A stretch of 64,000 bases of DNA from an uncultured Flavobacteriaceae bacterium. Its GTDB lineage: Bacteria; Bacteroidota; Bacteroidia; Flavobacteriales; Flavobacteriaceae. A model generated the notes under the pieces. The model was not told the origin of the DNA. It saw only the letters and a program-made list of their open reading frames with translations, and searched no databases. Positions 1-7,198 of the stretch are shown piece after piece. A program made the translations under genes and the position numbers. How positions within the stretch are numbered: position 1 is the stretch's first letter; each line of letters starts with the position of its first letter. The stretch is taken from assembly GCA_947495135.1 (NCBI GenBank), contig CANLXN010000002.1, positions 62,001 to 126,000 of the forward strand, given 5' to 3'.

Positions 1-60
1 AAGGGAAACGCCCAAATATAGACAGTAGTCCTATTTAAAAATAAGCCTAAGACAACCAAC

Positions 61-1143
61 ATGAAACGAAAACTTCGCATTAACGGACATTCACATTTAC
101 TTCCTTACCCAGAAGAAATACCTCAATACATGAAGGACAAAGGGATCTTTTGGGTGGATAAAGACCGAAAATTTATGTTGCAGAAAGATTGGAGTCGGCC
201 AGTAACCGATTCTAGTTTCTTTCTAGATGAAAAGTTAGAATGGATGGATCGATTTAAAATTGATCATGCTGTTGTTTTAAATCTTTCACAACTTTATGGA
301 AACGGACTGCGTGTAGAAGAAATGAAACAGGCACTCCGATTTCAAAACGACTTCAATGCGAAAGTTCAGTTAGAGAATCCGTCGAAGTTCACCTGTGGAT
401 TTGTGGTTCACCCTGGTTTTGTTCGCGGAGCGCTCTGGGAAATTGAAAGGTGCGTTGAACAGTTAGGCCTACAGTTATTATGCCTTCCAACTCATTATAT
501 GGATACGATTGGAACATGGAGATGTATTTTTGATGAAGAAAACGAGCCCATCTTTGAACTAGCAAGCAAGTATAATTTGGCGGTTGAGATCCATCCTTAC
601 GATGGTGAGAAGTTCATAAAACTTGAAAATACCTCTTGGCGTTTTCATCTTATTTGGATGTTGGCGCAGTGTGCAGATGCTTATCACTTTTTAACGCTGA
701 ATGGTTATGCAGATAAGTACCCAAATATGAGAACTTGCTTCGCTCATGGAGGACAATTGGCGCAAATGAATTTAGGAAGACGTATTCAAGGATTTGATGG
801 AAGACCAGATCTATTTGAAGGAAAAACACACCCGCGTAAAGCTGTTGGACATAAAAACATCTTTTTCGACACCCTTGTTCACGACACCGGATCGCTTAAA
901 TTACTAGTAGAAAATCAAGGAGTAAAGCAAGTAGTAATGGGACTTGATGATCCTTATCCCTTAGGCGAAATGGAGAGTGAAGTTCAATCCTCTTATCCTG
1001 GGAAAATTTTAGATTTAGCCAAAGATCGTAAAATTCTTACGCAGGAGCAATGTGATACTATTTGGGAAGATAATGTGATACAGTGGTTGTGTGGAGAAGA
1101 TGAGGAAGCAAAGCAAAAACTGATAAATAGAATTTTAAGTTAA
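61..1143 (+). CDS. ACMSD-like amidohydrolase (2-amino-3-carboxymuconate-6-semialdehyde decarboxylase)
   Basis: Predicted cytosolic metal-dependent decarboxylase of the amidohydrolase superfamily. ACMSD acts in the kynurenine branch of tryptophan breakdown, turning aminocarboxymuconate semialdehyde into aminomuconate semialdehyde. Visible metal-site residues are an N-terminal HSH (H10, H12), H178 in EIHPYDG, H229 in CFAHGG and D296 in MGLDDPYPLGE, in the order typical of ACMSD; the PLGE element after the aspartate is characteristic. The 360-residue length is near the usual 330-345. The stop codon shares one base with the next gene's start (TAATG), so the two are probably translationally coupled. 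The rest of the pathway would have to lie left of the window. Family call is firm; exact substrate is inferred. Confidence 0.82.
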   Translation: MKRKLRINGHSHLLPYPEEIPQYMKDKGIFWVDKDRKFMLQKDWSRPVTDSSFFLDEKLEWMDRFKIDHAVVLNLSQLYGNGLRVEEMKQALRFQNDFNAKVQLENPSKFTCGFVVHPGFVRGALWEIERCVEQLGLQLLCLPTHYMDTIGTWRCIFDEENEPIFELASKYNLAVEIHPYDGEKFIKLENTSWRFHLIWMLAQCADAYHFLTLNGYADKYPNMRTCFAHGGQLAQMNLGRRIQGFDGRPDLFEGKTHPRKAVGHKNIFFDTLVHDTGSLKLLVENQGVKQVVMGLDDPYPLGEMESEVQSSYPGKILDLAKDRKILTQEQCDTIWEDNVIQWLCGEDEEAKQKLINRILS

Positions 1144-1784
1144 TGGACTTTTTACCTCAGAAAATAGATGATTATGCGGTTCACCATTCGCAAAAGGAGC
1201 CAGAATTACTACAACAACTTTCTCGAGAGACTTGGCAAAAAGTATTAGCACCCCGCATGCTAAGTGGTCACTTTCAAGGTAGGGTATTGAGTGTTTTATC
1301 TAAAATCACCCATCCTAAAAACATACTTGAGATAGGGACCTACACAGGCTATTCTGCCTTGTGTTTGGCTGAAGGGATGCAACAGGAAGGAAAATTGCAC
1401 ACCATAGATATCAACGAAGAATTATATGATTTGCAACGCAAGTATTTCGATCTTTCGCCATGGGGAAAGCAAATTGTACAGCATACAGGTAACGCCTTGG
1501 AGATTGTACCCAAGTTAAATCTGATGTTCGACCTCGTTTTTATTGACGCCGATAAGCGAAATTACCCCAATTATCTTGAAATAATACTTCCAAAATTATC
1601 TAAAGGAGCTGTTATTTTGAGCGACAACGTACTGTGGAGTGGAAAGGTGGTAGAAGAAGTAAAAGAAGACGATATCGATACCTTAGAAATTATACGATAC
1701 AATAAAATGATTAATGAGCATCCCTCGCTCGAAACGGTCTTACTGCCCATTCGTGATGGCCTTACAGTTAGTCGAGTTAAATAG
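1143..1784 (+). CDS. O-methyltransferase, caffeoyl-CoA/catechol OMT-like
   Basis: Class I SAM-dependent methyltransferase of family 3, which in bacteria usually methylates small catechol-like molecules using a divalent metal. The SAM-binding motif ILEIGTYTGYSA lies near residues 57-68, and the family's acidic metal-binding motif FIDADKRNY lies near residue 133; DNVLWSGKV follows near residue 160, as in the family. The length of 213 residues is normal. It overlaps the ACMSD-like gene by one base. In flavobacteria such an OMT beside kynurenine-pathway genes could methylate a hydroxyanthranilate-type intermediate, but that is inference; the substrate cannot be read from sequence. Confidence 0.85.
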   Translation: MDFLPQKIDDYAVHHSQKEPELLQQLSRETWQKVLAPRMLSGHFQGRVLSVLSKITHPKNILEIGTYTGYSALCLAEGMQQEGKLHTIDINEELYDLQRKYFDLSPWGKQIVQHTGNALEIVPKLNLMFDLVFIDADKRNYPNYLEIILPKLSKGAVILSDNVLWSGKVVEEVKEDDIDTLEIIRYNKMINEHPSLETVLLPIRDGLTVSRVK

Positions 1785-1808
1785 TTTAAACTAGTAAATA
1801 GATTAGAC

Positions 1809-2447
1809 TTAAGGAACAAATATCTTATTTCGGATAGCATAAATTACCAAGCCTGTTCTGTTTCTCAAGTTTAGTTTTTCGAAAATGGCATTTCTATATC
1901 CTTCGATAGTCTTTGGGCTTAAACACATCTCATCTGCAATCTCTCGATAGGTTTTTTCTGTACAGGCGTGCTTTATAAATTCCAACTCACGTTCCTTCAG
2001 CACAGAATTTGGATTGTTTTTTTCGGATAGCGAATCGACCAATACCTTTGTAACTGTGTTGGTATGGTGAAATCCTTTCTCAATCACTTCCATCAAAGCT
2101 GTTTGTAGCTCAGATTTCTTTACATCCTTCATTAAATAGCCTTTGGCTCCTGCTCTAAGCATCTTCAAAATAAGTGTTTCATCCTCTTCAATAGATAGCG
2201 CTAGCACCTTCACATCTGGGTATTTCTCTTGTAATTGAGCGGTTGTCTCTATACCATTTAGAATAGGCATATTAACGTCCATTAAAACAATATCTGGTAT
2301 GTTTTTGGGGTTTTTGAATTTCTCTAAAAGTTCTTGTCCATGTTTACAGGTATATAAAACTGTAAACTGCTCAAACCCTTCTACCAGACCTCCTATTGCC
2401 TGAGAGAGTAACACGTGATCATCCACTACTACTATAGAATGTTTCAT
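1809..2447 (-). CDS. NarL/LuxR-type two-component response regulator
   Basis: DNA-binding response regulator. An N-terminal receiver domain (about 1-125) carries the acidic pocket D9-D10, the phospho-acceptor D57 in LMDVNMP, and the conserved lysine in YLMKD. A LuxR-type helix-turn-helix fills about 145-207 (LKERELEF, KTYREIADEMCLSPKTIEGY). Its ATG overlaps the stop codon of the upstream histidine kinase gene (ATGA), so the pair is translationally coupled and surely forms one signalling system. It is the last gene of a four-gene minus-strand unit. The target genes cannot be seen from here. Confidence 0.93.
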   Translation of the reverse strand: MKHSIVVVDDHVLLSQAIGGLVEGFEQFTVLYTCKHGQELLEKFKNPKNIPDIVLMDVNMPILNGIETTAQLQEKYPDVKVLALSIEEDETLILKMLRAGAKGYLMKDVKKSELQTALMEVIEKGFHHTNTVTKVLVDSLSEKNNPNSVLKERELEFIKHACTEKTYREIADEMCLSPKTIEGYRNAIFEKLNLRNRTGLVIYAIRNKIFVP

Positions 2448-3214
2448 AATTCTTTGTTTTTGTAAGTTAAATAAAACTTTGTCCCCTCCCCTTTTCTGGA
2501 CTGTATTTGCACGTGAGCGTCAATAAGTTCAGCTCTGTTTCTTATATTACTTAGACCTATTCCGTCGTGTCGTTCTACTTTTTCAGCATCAAACCCCACT
2601 CCATCATCAAACGCTGTTATAGTGAGCATATCGTCGGTATATTCCATAGCCACCGATAGCTTGGATGCTCTTGAATGTTTAATTGTATTGGTAAAAAACT
2701 CTTGTAACATTCTAAAAATAATGAGTTCTACTTTTTCATCTAAATCGAATTTCACTTCAGAAGAAATTAAACTTGCCTCTAGATACTTCATACGATTAAA
2801 ACGCTGTATCTCTAATTCTATGGCCTCCCCCAAAGATAAAGTCTTAAAAATATCTGGGTTAATTAATTTAGATAAGCTTCTTAGCTCATTAAGACTTTGT
2901 CCAATAGTATCTGTAGCTTCATCTACCGCTGGACAGTGAACATCACTTGTTTGAAGTTGAATCTTCGCCAAGGTTAACAACTGACCAATATTATCGTGCA
3001 ATTCCCAACTAATATTACGCAACGTTTCTTCACGTATTTCTACTTGAGTTTCTACAATTTCCTCTCGAAATCTGTTTTCTGCCTCCTGTTGTTTCCGTAA
3101 TAATCTATTTTTTCTTTGCTGAAAGATGACGAACAAAATAATAATCGTCAAAGCCAAACAAAAGGCAATAATTGAAAATACAACTAGGAATGAATGTAGC
3201 TCTTTCTCATCCAT
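2444..3214 (-). CDS. Sensor histidine kinase, HisKA_3 (NarX/DesK-like)
   Basis: Membrane-anchored kinase for the adjacent NarL-type regulator. One transmembrane helix is visible at about residues 8-31, then a short coiled coil, the HisKA_3 dimerisation box with H73 in SWELHDNIGQ, and a HATPase_c domain with an N-box-like NTIKHSRAS and a G-box DDGVGFD followed by GIGLSNIRNRA. It has no extracytoplasmic sensor domain of its own. The gene overlaps the preceding membrane-protein gene by 31 bases and the regulator by 4, which suggests that sensing may be done by the upstream membrane protein or lipoprotein (inference). Confidence 0.9.
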   Translation of the reverse strand: MDEKELHSFLVVFSIIAFCLALTIIILFVIFQQRKNRLLRKQQEAENRFREEIVETQVEIREETLRNISWELHDNIGQLLTLAKIQLQTSDVHCPAVDEATDTIGQSLNELRSLSKLINPDIFKTLSLGEAIELEIQRFNRMKYLEASLISSEVKFDLDEKVELIIFRMLQEFFTNTIKHSRASKLSVAMEYTDDMLTITAFDDGVGFDAEKVERHDGIGLSNIRNRAELIDAHVQIQSRKGEGTKFYLTYKNKEL

Positions 3215-3813
3215 AAAAATCCAATACTATAACATCCATAAAGTATGCAGTTGAGGCTTATTAATATAATGGTATCGCTGGTATCTTCCAAATCTATATA
3301 CTTAGACAATAATACTAACGGTATGATACCCATGTAAAATAAAAGGAGAGCCGTAGATACCCAAAAGCTTAACTTATATTTTACAACCAAGACTTCATCG
3401 CTCCTGAGCAATTGAAAAAAGTGAAATAAGGTAAGTACCAAAAGACCAACAGCACTAGTAACAAAAGTATAGCCGCTTCCTACAAATTGTTCTGGATAGA
3501 TGTAAGCAAACACCTTCATAATCACAAAAATCAACGTAAATAATATACAGACTCTTTTAAACCACTTTCGTTCCAATTCACAATAATACCAATACAGATA
3601 AAACAGATAACTGATTACATTGTAAGATTCGTGCCACCACCAAGACACGTCAATTTTAAACACATCTGTTAAAAAAAGTTTTCCGAATTCTATAAAAACA
3701 GTATACCACAGGAAAAAAACTAACATTTTTTCCCATGGATATGTAAGCTTACCAAATTTCCACGTGCCAATCGCGGCAGCAATTAATTGTATTAGTGGAA
3801 ATAAGTAGGCCAT
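3184..3813 (-). CDS. Multipass membrane protein of a sensory operon, function unknown
   Basis: I do not recognise a named family. The 209-residue protein is very rich in aromatic and aliphatic residues and has about six to seven predicted membrane helices separated by short loops, with conserved-looking WWWHESYN and YWYYCELE segments near residues 58-80. Its 3' end overlaps the histidine kinase start by 31 bases, a strong sign of co-translation. The fold size resembles seven-helix input modules found next to or fused with kinases, so it may be the split-off sensor for the kinase; this is inference. An unrelated membrane function cannot be excluded. Confidence 0.75.
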   Translation of the reverse strand: MAYLFPLIQLIAAAIGTWKFGKLTYPWEKMLVFFLWYTVFIEFGKLFLTDVFKIDVSWWWHESYNVISYLFYLYWYYCELERKWFKRVCILFTLIFVIMKVFAYIYPEQFVGSGYTFVTSAVGLLVLTLFHFFQLLRSDEVLVVKYKLSFWVSTALLLFYMGIIPLVLLSKYIDLEDTSDTIILISLNCILYGCYSIGFLWMRKSYIHS

Positions 3814-3838
3814 GTGTTCTGTTTCTTTTTAGCGAGGA

Positions 3839-4324
3839 TTATAGGTCGTTCGGTGGTATACCGCCCGTCCCGTAATTAAGAGCATTTACGCTATCCAGCA
3901 CTACATCAATAGGAAGTGAAGGCGCAAACCCTTTTACTCCTGCTTGGTCGCTCACCTGAGCTGTAGGTATGAAGAAAACCGTCGAATACCCTGGGTTTGG
4001 ATAATCTCCTTCGGAAGGATAAGCTGCAAAATGAACGCGTAAACCTAGCCCAGTCTTTCCTTGCTTGGCAGCTTCTTGTTCTACATATGCTATATATTCT
4101 TTTAAAGTTTCCAAGGAAAACTGGAAATCACGAGCGTCTTGGAAGCCCAATGCAGAATCGAGCACACCAGATCTTGTTTCAATAAACTGATCTTGGAGTA
4201 AATTGGCTTTTTCAATTGAAATGGACTCCGCCGGAGCTGGAATGTGAGGATCACAGGACGAAAACGCCAAGATCATAAGTAAACATAATACTACTCCTAA
4301 ATTGTGAGGATTTTTGAGTTTCAT
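3839..4324 (-). CDS. Small lipoprotein at the head of the sensory operon
   Basis: Hypothetical exported protein. A lipoprotein signal peptide ends in LAFSSC with the lipidated cysteine near residue 24, followed by about 135 residues with no named domain that I recognise. The body contains a helical segment (LETLKEYIAYVEQEAAKQG) and a segment YPSEGDYPNPGYSTVFFIPT that looks like part of a compact beta domain. It precedes the membrane protein by 25 bases and is likely cotranscribed with it, the kinase and the regulator. A role as periplasmic or outer-membrane ligand sensor is inference from context only. Confidence 0.75.
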   Translation of the reverse strand: MKLKNPHNLGVVLCLLMILAFSSCDPHIPAPAESISIEKANLLQDQFIETRSGVLDSALGFQDARDFQFSLETLKEYIAYVEQEAAKQGKTGLGLRVHFAAYPSEGDYPNPGYSTVFFIPTAQVSDQAGVKGFAPSLPIDVVLDSVNALNYGTGGIPPNDL

Positions 4325-4679
4325 AATTATTTGGTTTTAAGGTTTTTGTAAAACTACTTATAATTTAATAAAAAACAGACCTCATCTTCTTATGTCAAAA
4401 CAAAAAACAGCCTAGCCTATTGGTTTTAAAAGGCTTAAAGACTACTTACATATAAAAAAAGGTGAAAAAGACTAGAAGACACGGGGGGTTTTTCCCGAAA
4501 ACCTAGGGTCTTTATTTTTTCGGAAAAGAACGAAGAGCGCGCTCCATTTTAGGATAGCCCTCATTAAAATTGCAACCACCTTTTATTTAATTGAAAGTGA
4601 AGGCTCATCGCTACTTTTTACACAAATAAAAAGGCTCAGAAAATAATTTCCTGAGCCTTTTATATGATTAAAACTGCTA
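4325..4679. other. Intergenic region, 355 bp
   Basis: No coding signal was found on either strand. It must hold the promoter of the minus-strand sensory operon, but I see no perfect TAnnTTTG box in front of the lipoprotein gene. A G/C run at about 4480-4515 is unexplained. The terminator at the right end belongs to the protease gene that follows on the minus strand. Confidence 0.5.
4628..4662 (-). terminator. Intrinsic terminator of the S8 protease gene
   Basis: Inverted repeat AAGGCTCAG / CTGAGCCTT with an 11-base loop. Read on the minus strand it is followed by a run of five T. It starts 18 bases downstream of the protease stop codon. Confidence 0.8.
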
Positions 4680-6197
4680 TTACTGTACTGCCTGCAACGC
4701 ATCTATATTTCCATATCCTTTAGTACTGCTCTTATTCGGATAAAATTCAGAACTCTGTCTCATCTTGTTGAGCACCTGATTTCGAGACCACCCTGGGTTA
4801 CGTGACCAGACCAAAGCAGCAATACCCGCAGTAGTAGCAGTTGCTACAGAAGAACCTCCAACGTACTTTCTATCTCCATTATAAAAACCGAGAACAGTTC
4901 CCGTTCGACCGTTGTTATTATCACGCTCCATGACAATCGTAAATTCTATCTGACTTCCATCGTGGCAAGTATCGCACTGCTGATAGGTTCCATCATCTGT
5001 AATTCCAGTTACTGCGACCGCTTCACTCATACTGGCTGGAAAAATTACTGGATACCAATTAGTAGCTGCCGTTGATGTACCTCCCGCAGCAAAAATAAGT
5101 TTCCCTCGATTGTAAGCGTATCGAATACCATCTTTAACATTACCAATAGACCACGGATACCCCACAGACATCGAAATGATCTTTACATCGCTTCTATTGC
5201 CCAGTTGCACCAATGCGTCTTTCACTCCTTTACGCTCATGATAATCGTTCAACAATACATCCTCTGTAGCGCGGTAAGACACAAGATTACAATTATAGGC
5301 GACACCTACAGGCATGTTATTATTGTTTCTAGGTGAAGCAATAGTGGATCCCATTGCAGTTCCATGACCACATTTATCGTGAGGCCCATCATAGTTGTTA
5401 GACCATGGCCAAATTGAATCAATAAAAGTCCCATATTTCTGAATAGATCTCCCATTACTTACCCCGTCATTGAATTGGCTACCGAGCAATGGCTGGCTTT
5501 GAGATACTCCAGTATCAATAAGTCCTACGGTAATGCCAGCCCCTGTGCTATAGGCCCAGGCTTGTTCAATATTATGTTCATCAAAAGTCCAGCTTAACTG
5601 AGCACCCGGAGAAATGGTTCTATAGTCGTTGGAGTTAAGATTTTGTCCATCTTTGCTGCATCCGCTTGTGGATCGTTCGTTTTGAGGATAAGCTTCATTG
5701 GTATAAAATGAATACCCATTCGCTTCCAGATAGCGAATTCCGTCTAACGCTCGTAGCGCTGTTATGGTGGACATATCTTTTACTTCTAGATCGATAACAT
5801 TTAGTATTTTGTCATCTTCAACAAGAATATCTTTTTTCAGTGTTTCTTCGGAAATGGTCACCGATTCTATAATTGCATTTTTAAGGTCGGTTAGTCTTTG
5901 CGAATCGGACAGTCTAAAACTCTCTCCCTTATTACCATACCCAATTGTAATAATACCACCTCCATGCGTTACAGCGCTCCATAGCACCTGATCTGAAGTA
6001 GCTTCCCAACTGAAGGTTCCATTAGATTTAAGCTCTTGACTTATAACATTATTAATTTGAGGAATGGTAAGTAGTTCTTGGGAAGTTTTAGTAGATAAGT
6101 TTGCCGCTTCTTCATTGGTTTGCTCTAAAGCATCCTGTGAACAGCTTACGTTAAATAATAAGGAAATTACGGCGAGGCCGAGTATAATTTTTTTCAT
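4680..6197 (-). CDS. Subtilisin-like serine protease (S8 family) lipoprotein
   Basis: Exported protease. The signal peptide ends LLFNVSC, giving a lipoprotein anchored through C19. An N-terminal pro-region of about 180 residues precedes the catalytic domain. The triad is D228 in GLIDTGV, H278 in CGHGTAMGS and S450 in VGGSSVATATTAG. The serine motif reads SSVA instead of the usual GTSMA, but the catalytic serine is kept. Four cysteines occur in the catalytic domain, including a CDTC pair at about 408-411 that could form a disulfide. The protein lacks a T9SS sorting domain, so lipidation is its likely route to the envelope. It has its own terminator and a 42-base gap to the PAP2 gene. Confidence 0.92.
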   Translation of the reverse strand: MKKIILGLAVISLLFNVSCSQDALEQTNEEAANLSTKTSQELLTIPQINNVISQELKSNGTFSWEATSDQVLWSAVTHGGGIITIGYGNKGESFRLSDSQRLTDLKNAIIESVTISEETLKKDILVEDDKILNVIDLEVKDMSTITALRALDGIRYLEANGYSFYTNEAYPQNERSTSGCSKDGQNLNSNDYRTISPGAQLSWTFDEHNIEQAWAYSTGAGITVGLIDTGVSQSQPLLGSQFNDGVSNGRSIQKYGTFIDSIWPWSNNYDGPHDKCGHGTAMGSTIASPRNNNNMPVGVAYNCNLVSYRATEDVLLNDYHERKGVKDALVQLGNRSDVKIISMSVGYPWSIGNVKDGIRYAYNRGKLIFAAGGTSTAATNWYPVIFPASMSEAVAVTGITDDGTYQQCDTCHDGSQIEFTIVMERDNNNGRTGTVLGFYNGDRKYVGGSSVATATTAGIAALVWSRNPGWSRNQVLNKMRQSSEFYPNKSSTKGYGNIDALQAVQ

Positions 6198-6239
6198 AAG
6201 TTGATAGTGTTTGTTAATTTTATCAAGATATAAAAAATA

Positions 6240-6794
6240 TTACAGCCTTTTTATGGTTAATCCGCATAAAAAGTAACCTAAAAATGCAAATGCCACACCT
6301 ACACCTGATCCAATTAAAATGTCACTGGGATAATGAACGCCAACATAAATTCTACTTAGAACGAACAACATTGGCCACAAATAGAGCAAATAGATCCATT
6401 TATTATATTTCCGAAGAGTCAAAACCATGAAAGTAGTGATCGAAAAGCTACTGGAAGCATGGCCCGAAAAGAAACTGTAAGAAGTAGGTTTTTGAAGCGC
6501 TCTAATAAACTGGGACAGCTCTTCTACATTATTTGGACGCAACCTACCTACAAACTCCTTTACCAAATGTGTAAACGTAATTGTTAATATGAAGGTGAAA
6601 ATTAGAAAAAACAAGGTAATCCAAGCGTTCTTTCCCTTGTAATAATAAAAGATAAAGCCTATTAAAAATACGAAAAGGGCCGTCCAACTTTCTATTTGGG
6701 TTACAAATAACCAAAAGCTATCAAATTCTTCAAATCCTAAGTTGTTAAGGTATATAAAGAACTCTCTATCCCATTTTTTCAGGGTTTCGAACAT
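6240..6794 (-). CDS. PAP2-family membrane phosphatase
   Basis: Integral membrane phosphatase of the type that dephosphorylates undecaprenyl pyrophosphate or phosphatidylglycerol phosphate. The three acid-phosphatase motifs are present: KEFVGRLRP (about residues 77-85), FFSGHASS (about 113-120) and SRIYVGVHYPSD (about 146-157). About five membrane helices are visible. The start codon directly abuts the tatA stop codon, so the two genes form an operon. The lipid substrate cannot be assigned from sequence. Confidence 0.92.
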   Translation of the reverse strand: MFETLKKWDREFFIYLNNLGFEEFDSFWLFVTQIESWTALFVFLIGFIFYYYKGKNAWITLFFLIFTFILTITFTHLVKEFVGRLRPNNVEELSQFIRALQKPTSYSFFSGHASSSFSITTFMVLTLRKYNKWIYLLYLWPMLFVLSRIYVGVHYPSDILIGSGVGVAFAFLGYFLCGLTIKRL

Positions 6795-7082
6795 TTAAAA
6801 ATTTCTTTTGATAGGCCCAGTAATGTCGTCTACATCATCTTTGACCTTATCGATCTCTTTCTTGAAGTCTTTAGTAATATCCATATCGATTCCCTGCTTC
6901 TCCGCACTTTTGGTAATCTCACTTTTAATATCGTTTGTAGCATCCTTAATTTGACGCATACCCTTACCCAAACCGCGAGCGATTTCAGGAATTTTATCGG
7001 CTCCAAATACCAGTAACACAATGAACATGATAAAAGCTATTTCTGGACCGCTAATAAATAAAGGAAGTCTTGATATTAACAT
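6795..7082 (-). CDS. tatA: Sec-independent protein translocase TatA/TatB-type subunit
   Basis: Small Tat component: an N-terminal membrane helix (about residues 11-27) with the hinge FGADKIPEIARGLGKGMRQ, an amphipathic helix and a charged tail. The length of 95 residues and the FGADKIPE hinge fit flavobacterial TatA/TatE better than TatB. The TAnnTTTG box ends four bases before the ATG, so the transcript may be leaderless. It is followed without a gap by the PAP2 gene. The partner tatC is not in the window. Confidence 0.9.
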   Translation of the reverse strand: MLISRLPLFISGPEIAFIMFIVLLVFGADKIPEIARGLGKGMRQIKDATNDIKSEITKSAEKQGIDMDITKDFKKEIDKVKDDVDDITGPIKRNF

Positions 7083-7086
7083 GTTA

Positions 7087-7094
7087 CAAATATA
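7087..7094 (-). promoter_or_regulatory. -7 promoter box of tatA (leaderless arrangement)
   Basis: On the minus strand the sequence reads TATATTTG, a perfect TAnnTTTG box, followed by four bases and the ATG of tatA. With a start point a few bases after the box, the mRNA would begin at or next to the start codon. No clear -33 TTG was found. Confidence 0.5.
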
Positions 7095-7098
7095 ACCA

Positions 7099-7127
7099 TG
7101 AGTTGGGAGTTATGAGTTATGAGTTAT
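7099..7127. repeat. Short tandem repeat, AGTTATG units
   Basis: About three and a half imperfect copies of a 7-base unit (GAGTTGG, GAGTTAT, GAGTTAT, GAGTTAT) just upstream of the tatA promoter box. This kind of heptameric intergenic repeat is familiar from flavobacterial genomes; a function is not known to me. Confidence 0.6.
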
Positions 7128-7146
7128 ATATTTTTTAACGTGCCAT

Positions 7147-7178
7147 AAAAAAAGCCTCTCTATTTGATAGAGAGGCTT
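7147..7178 (-). terminator. Intrinsic terminator of the M1 peptidase gene
   Basis: Perfect inverted repeat AAGCCTCTCTAT / ATAGAGAGGCTT with a three-base loop, followed on the minus strand by seven T. It lies 21 bases after the peptidase stop codon. Confidence 0.85.
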
Positions 7179-7198
7179 CTTAAAGTAACGTATTAGGC

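Noticed and set aside
1-60. Possible end of an upstream gene (in one frame a stop at 19-21)
   Set aside because: Six codons are too few to recognise a protein; any of the three frames could be meant.
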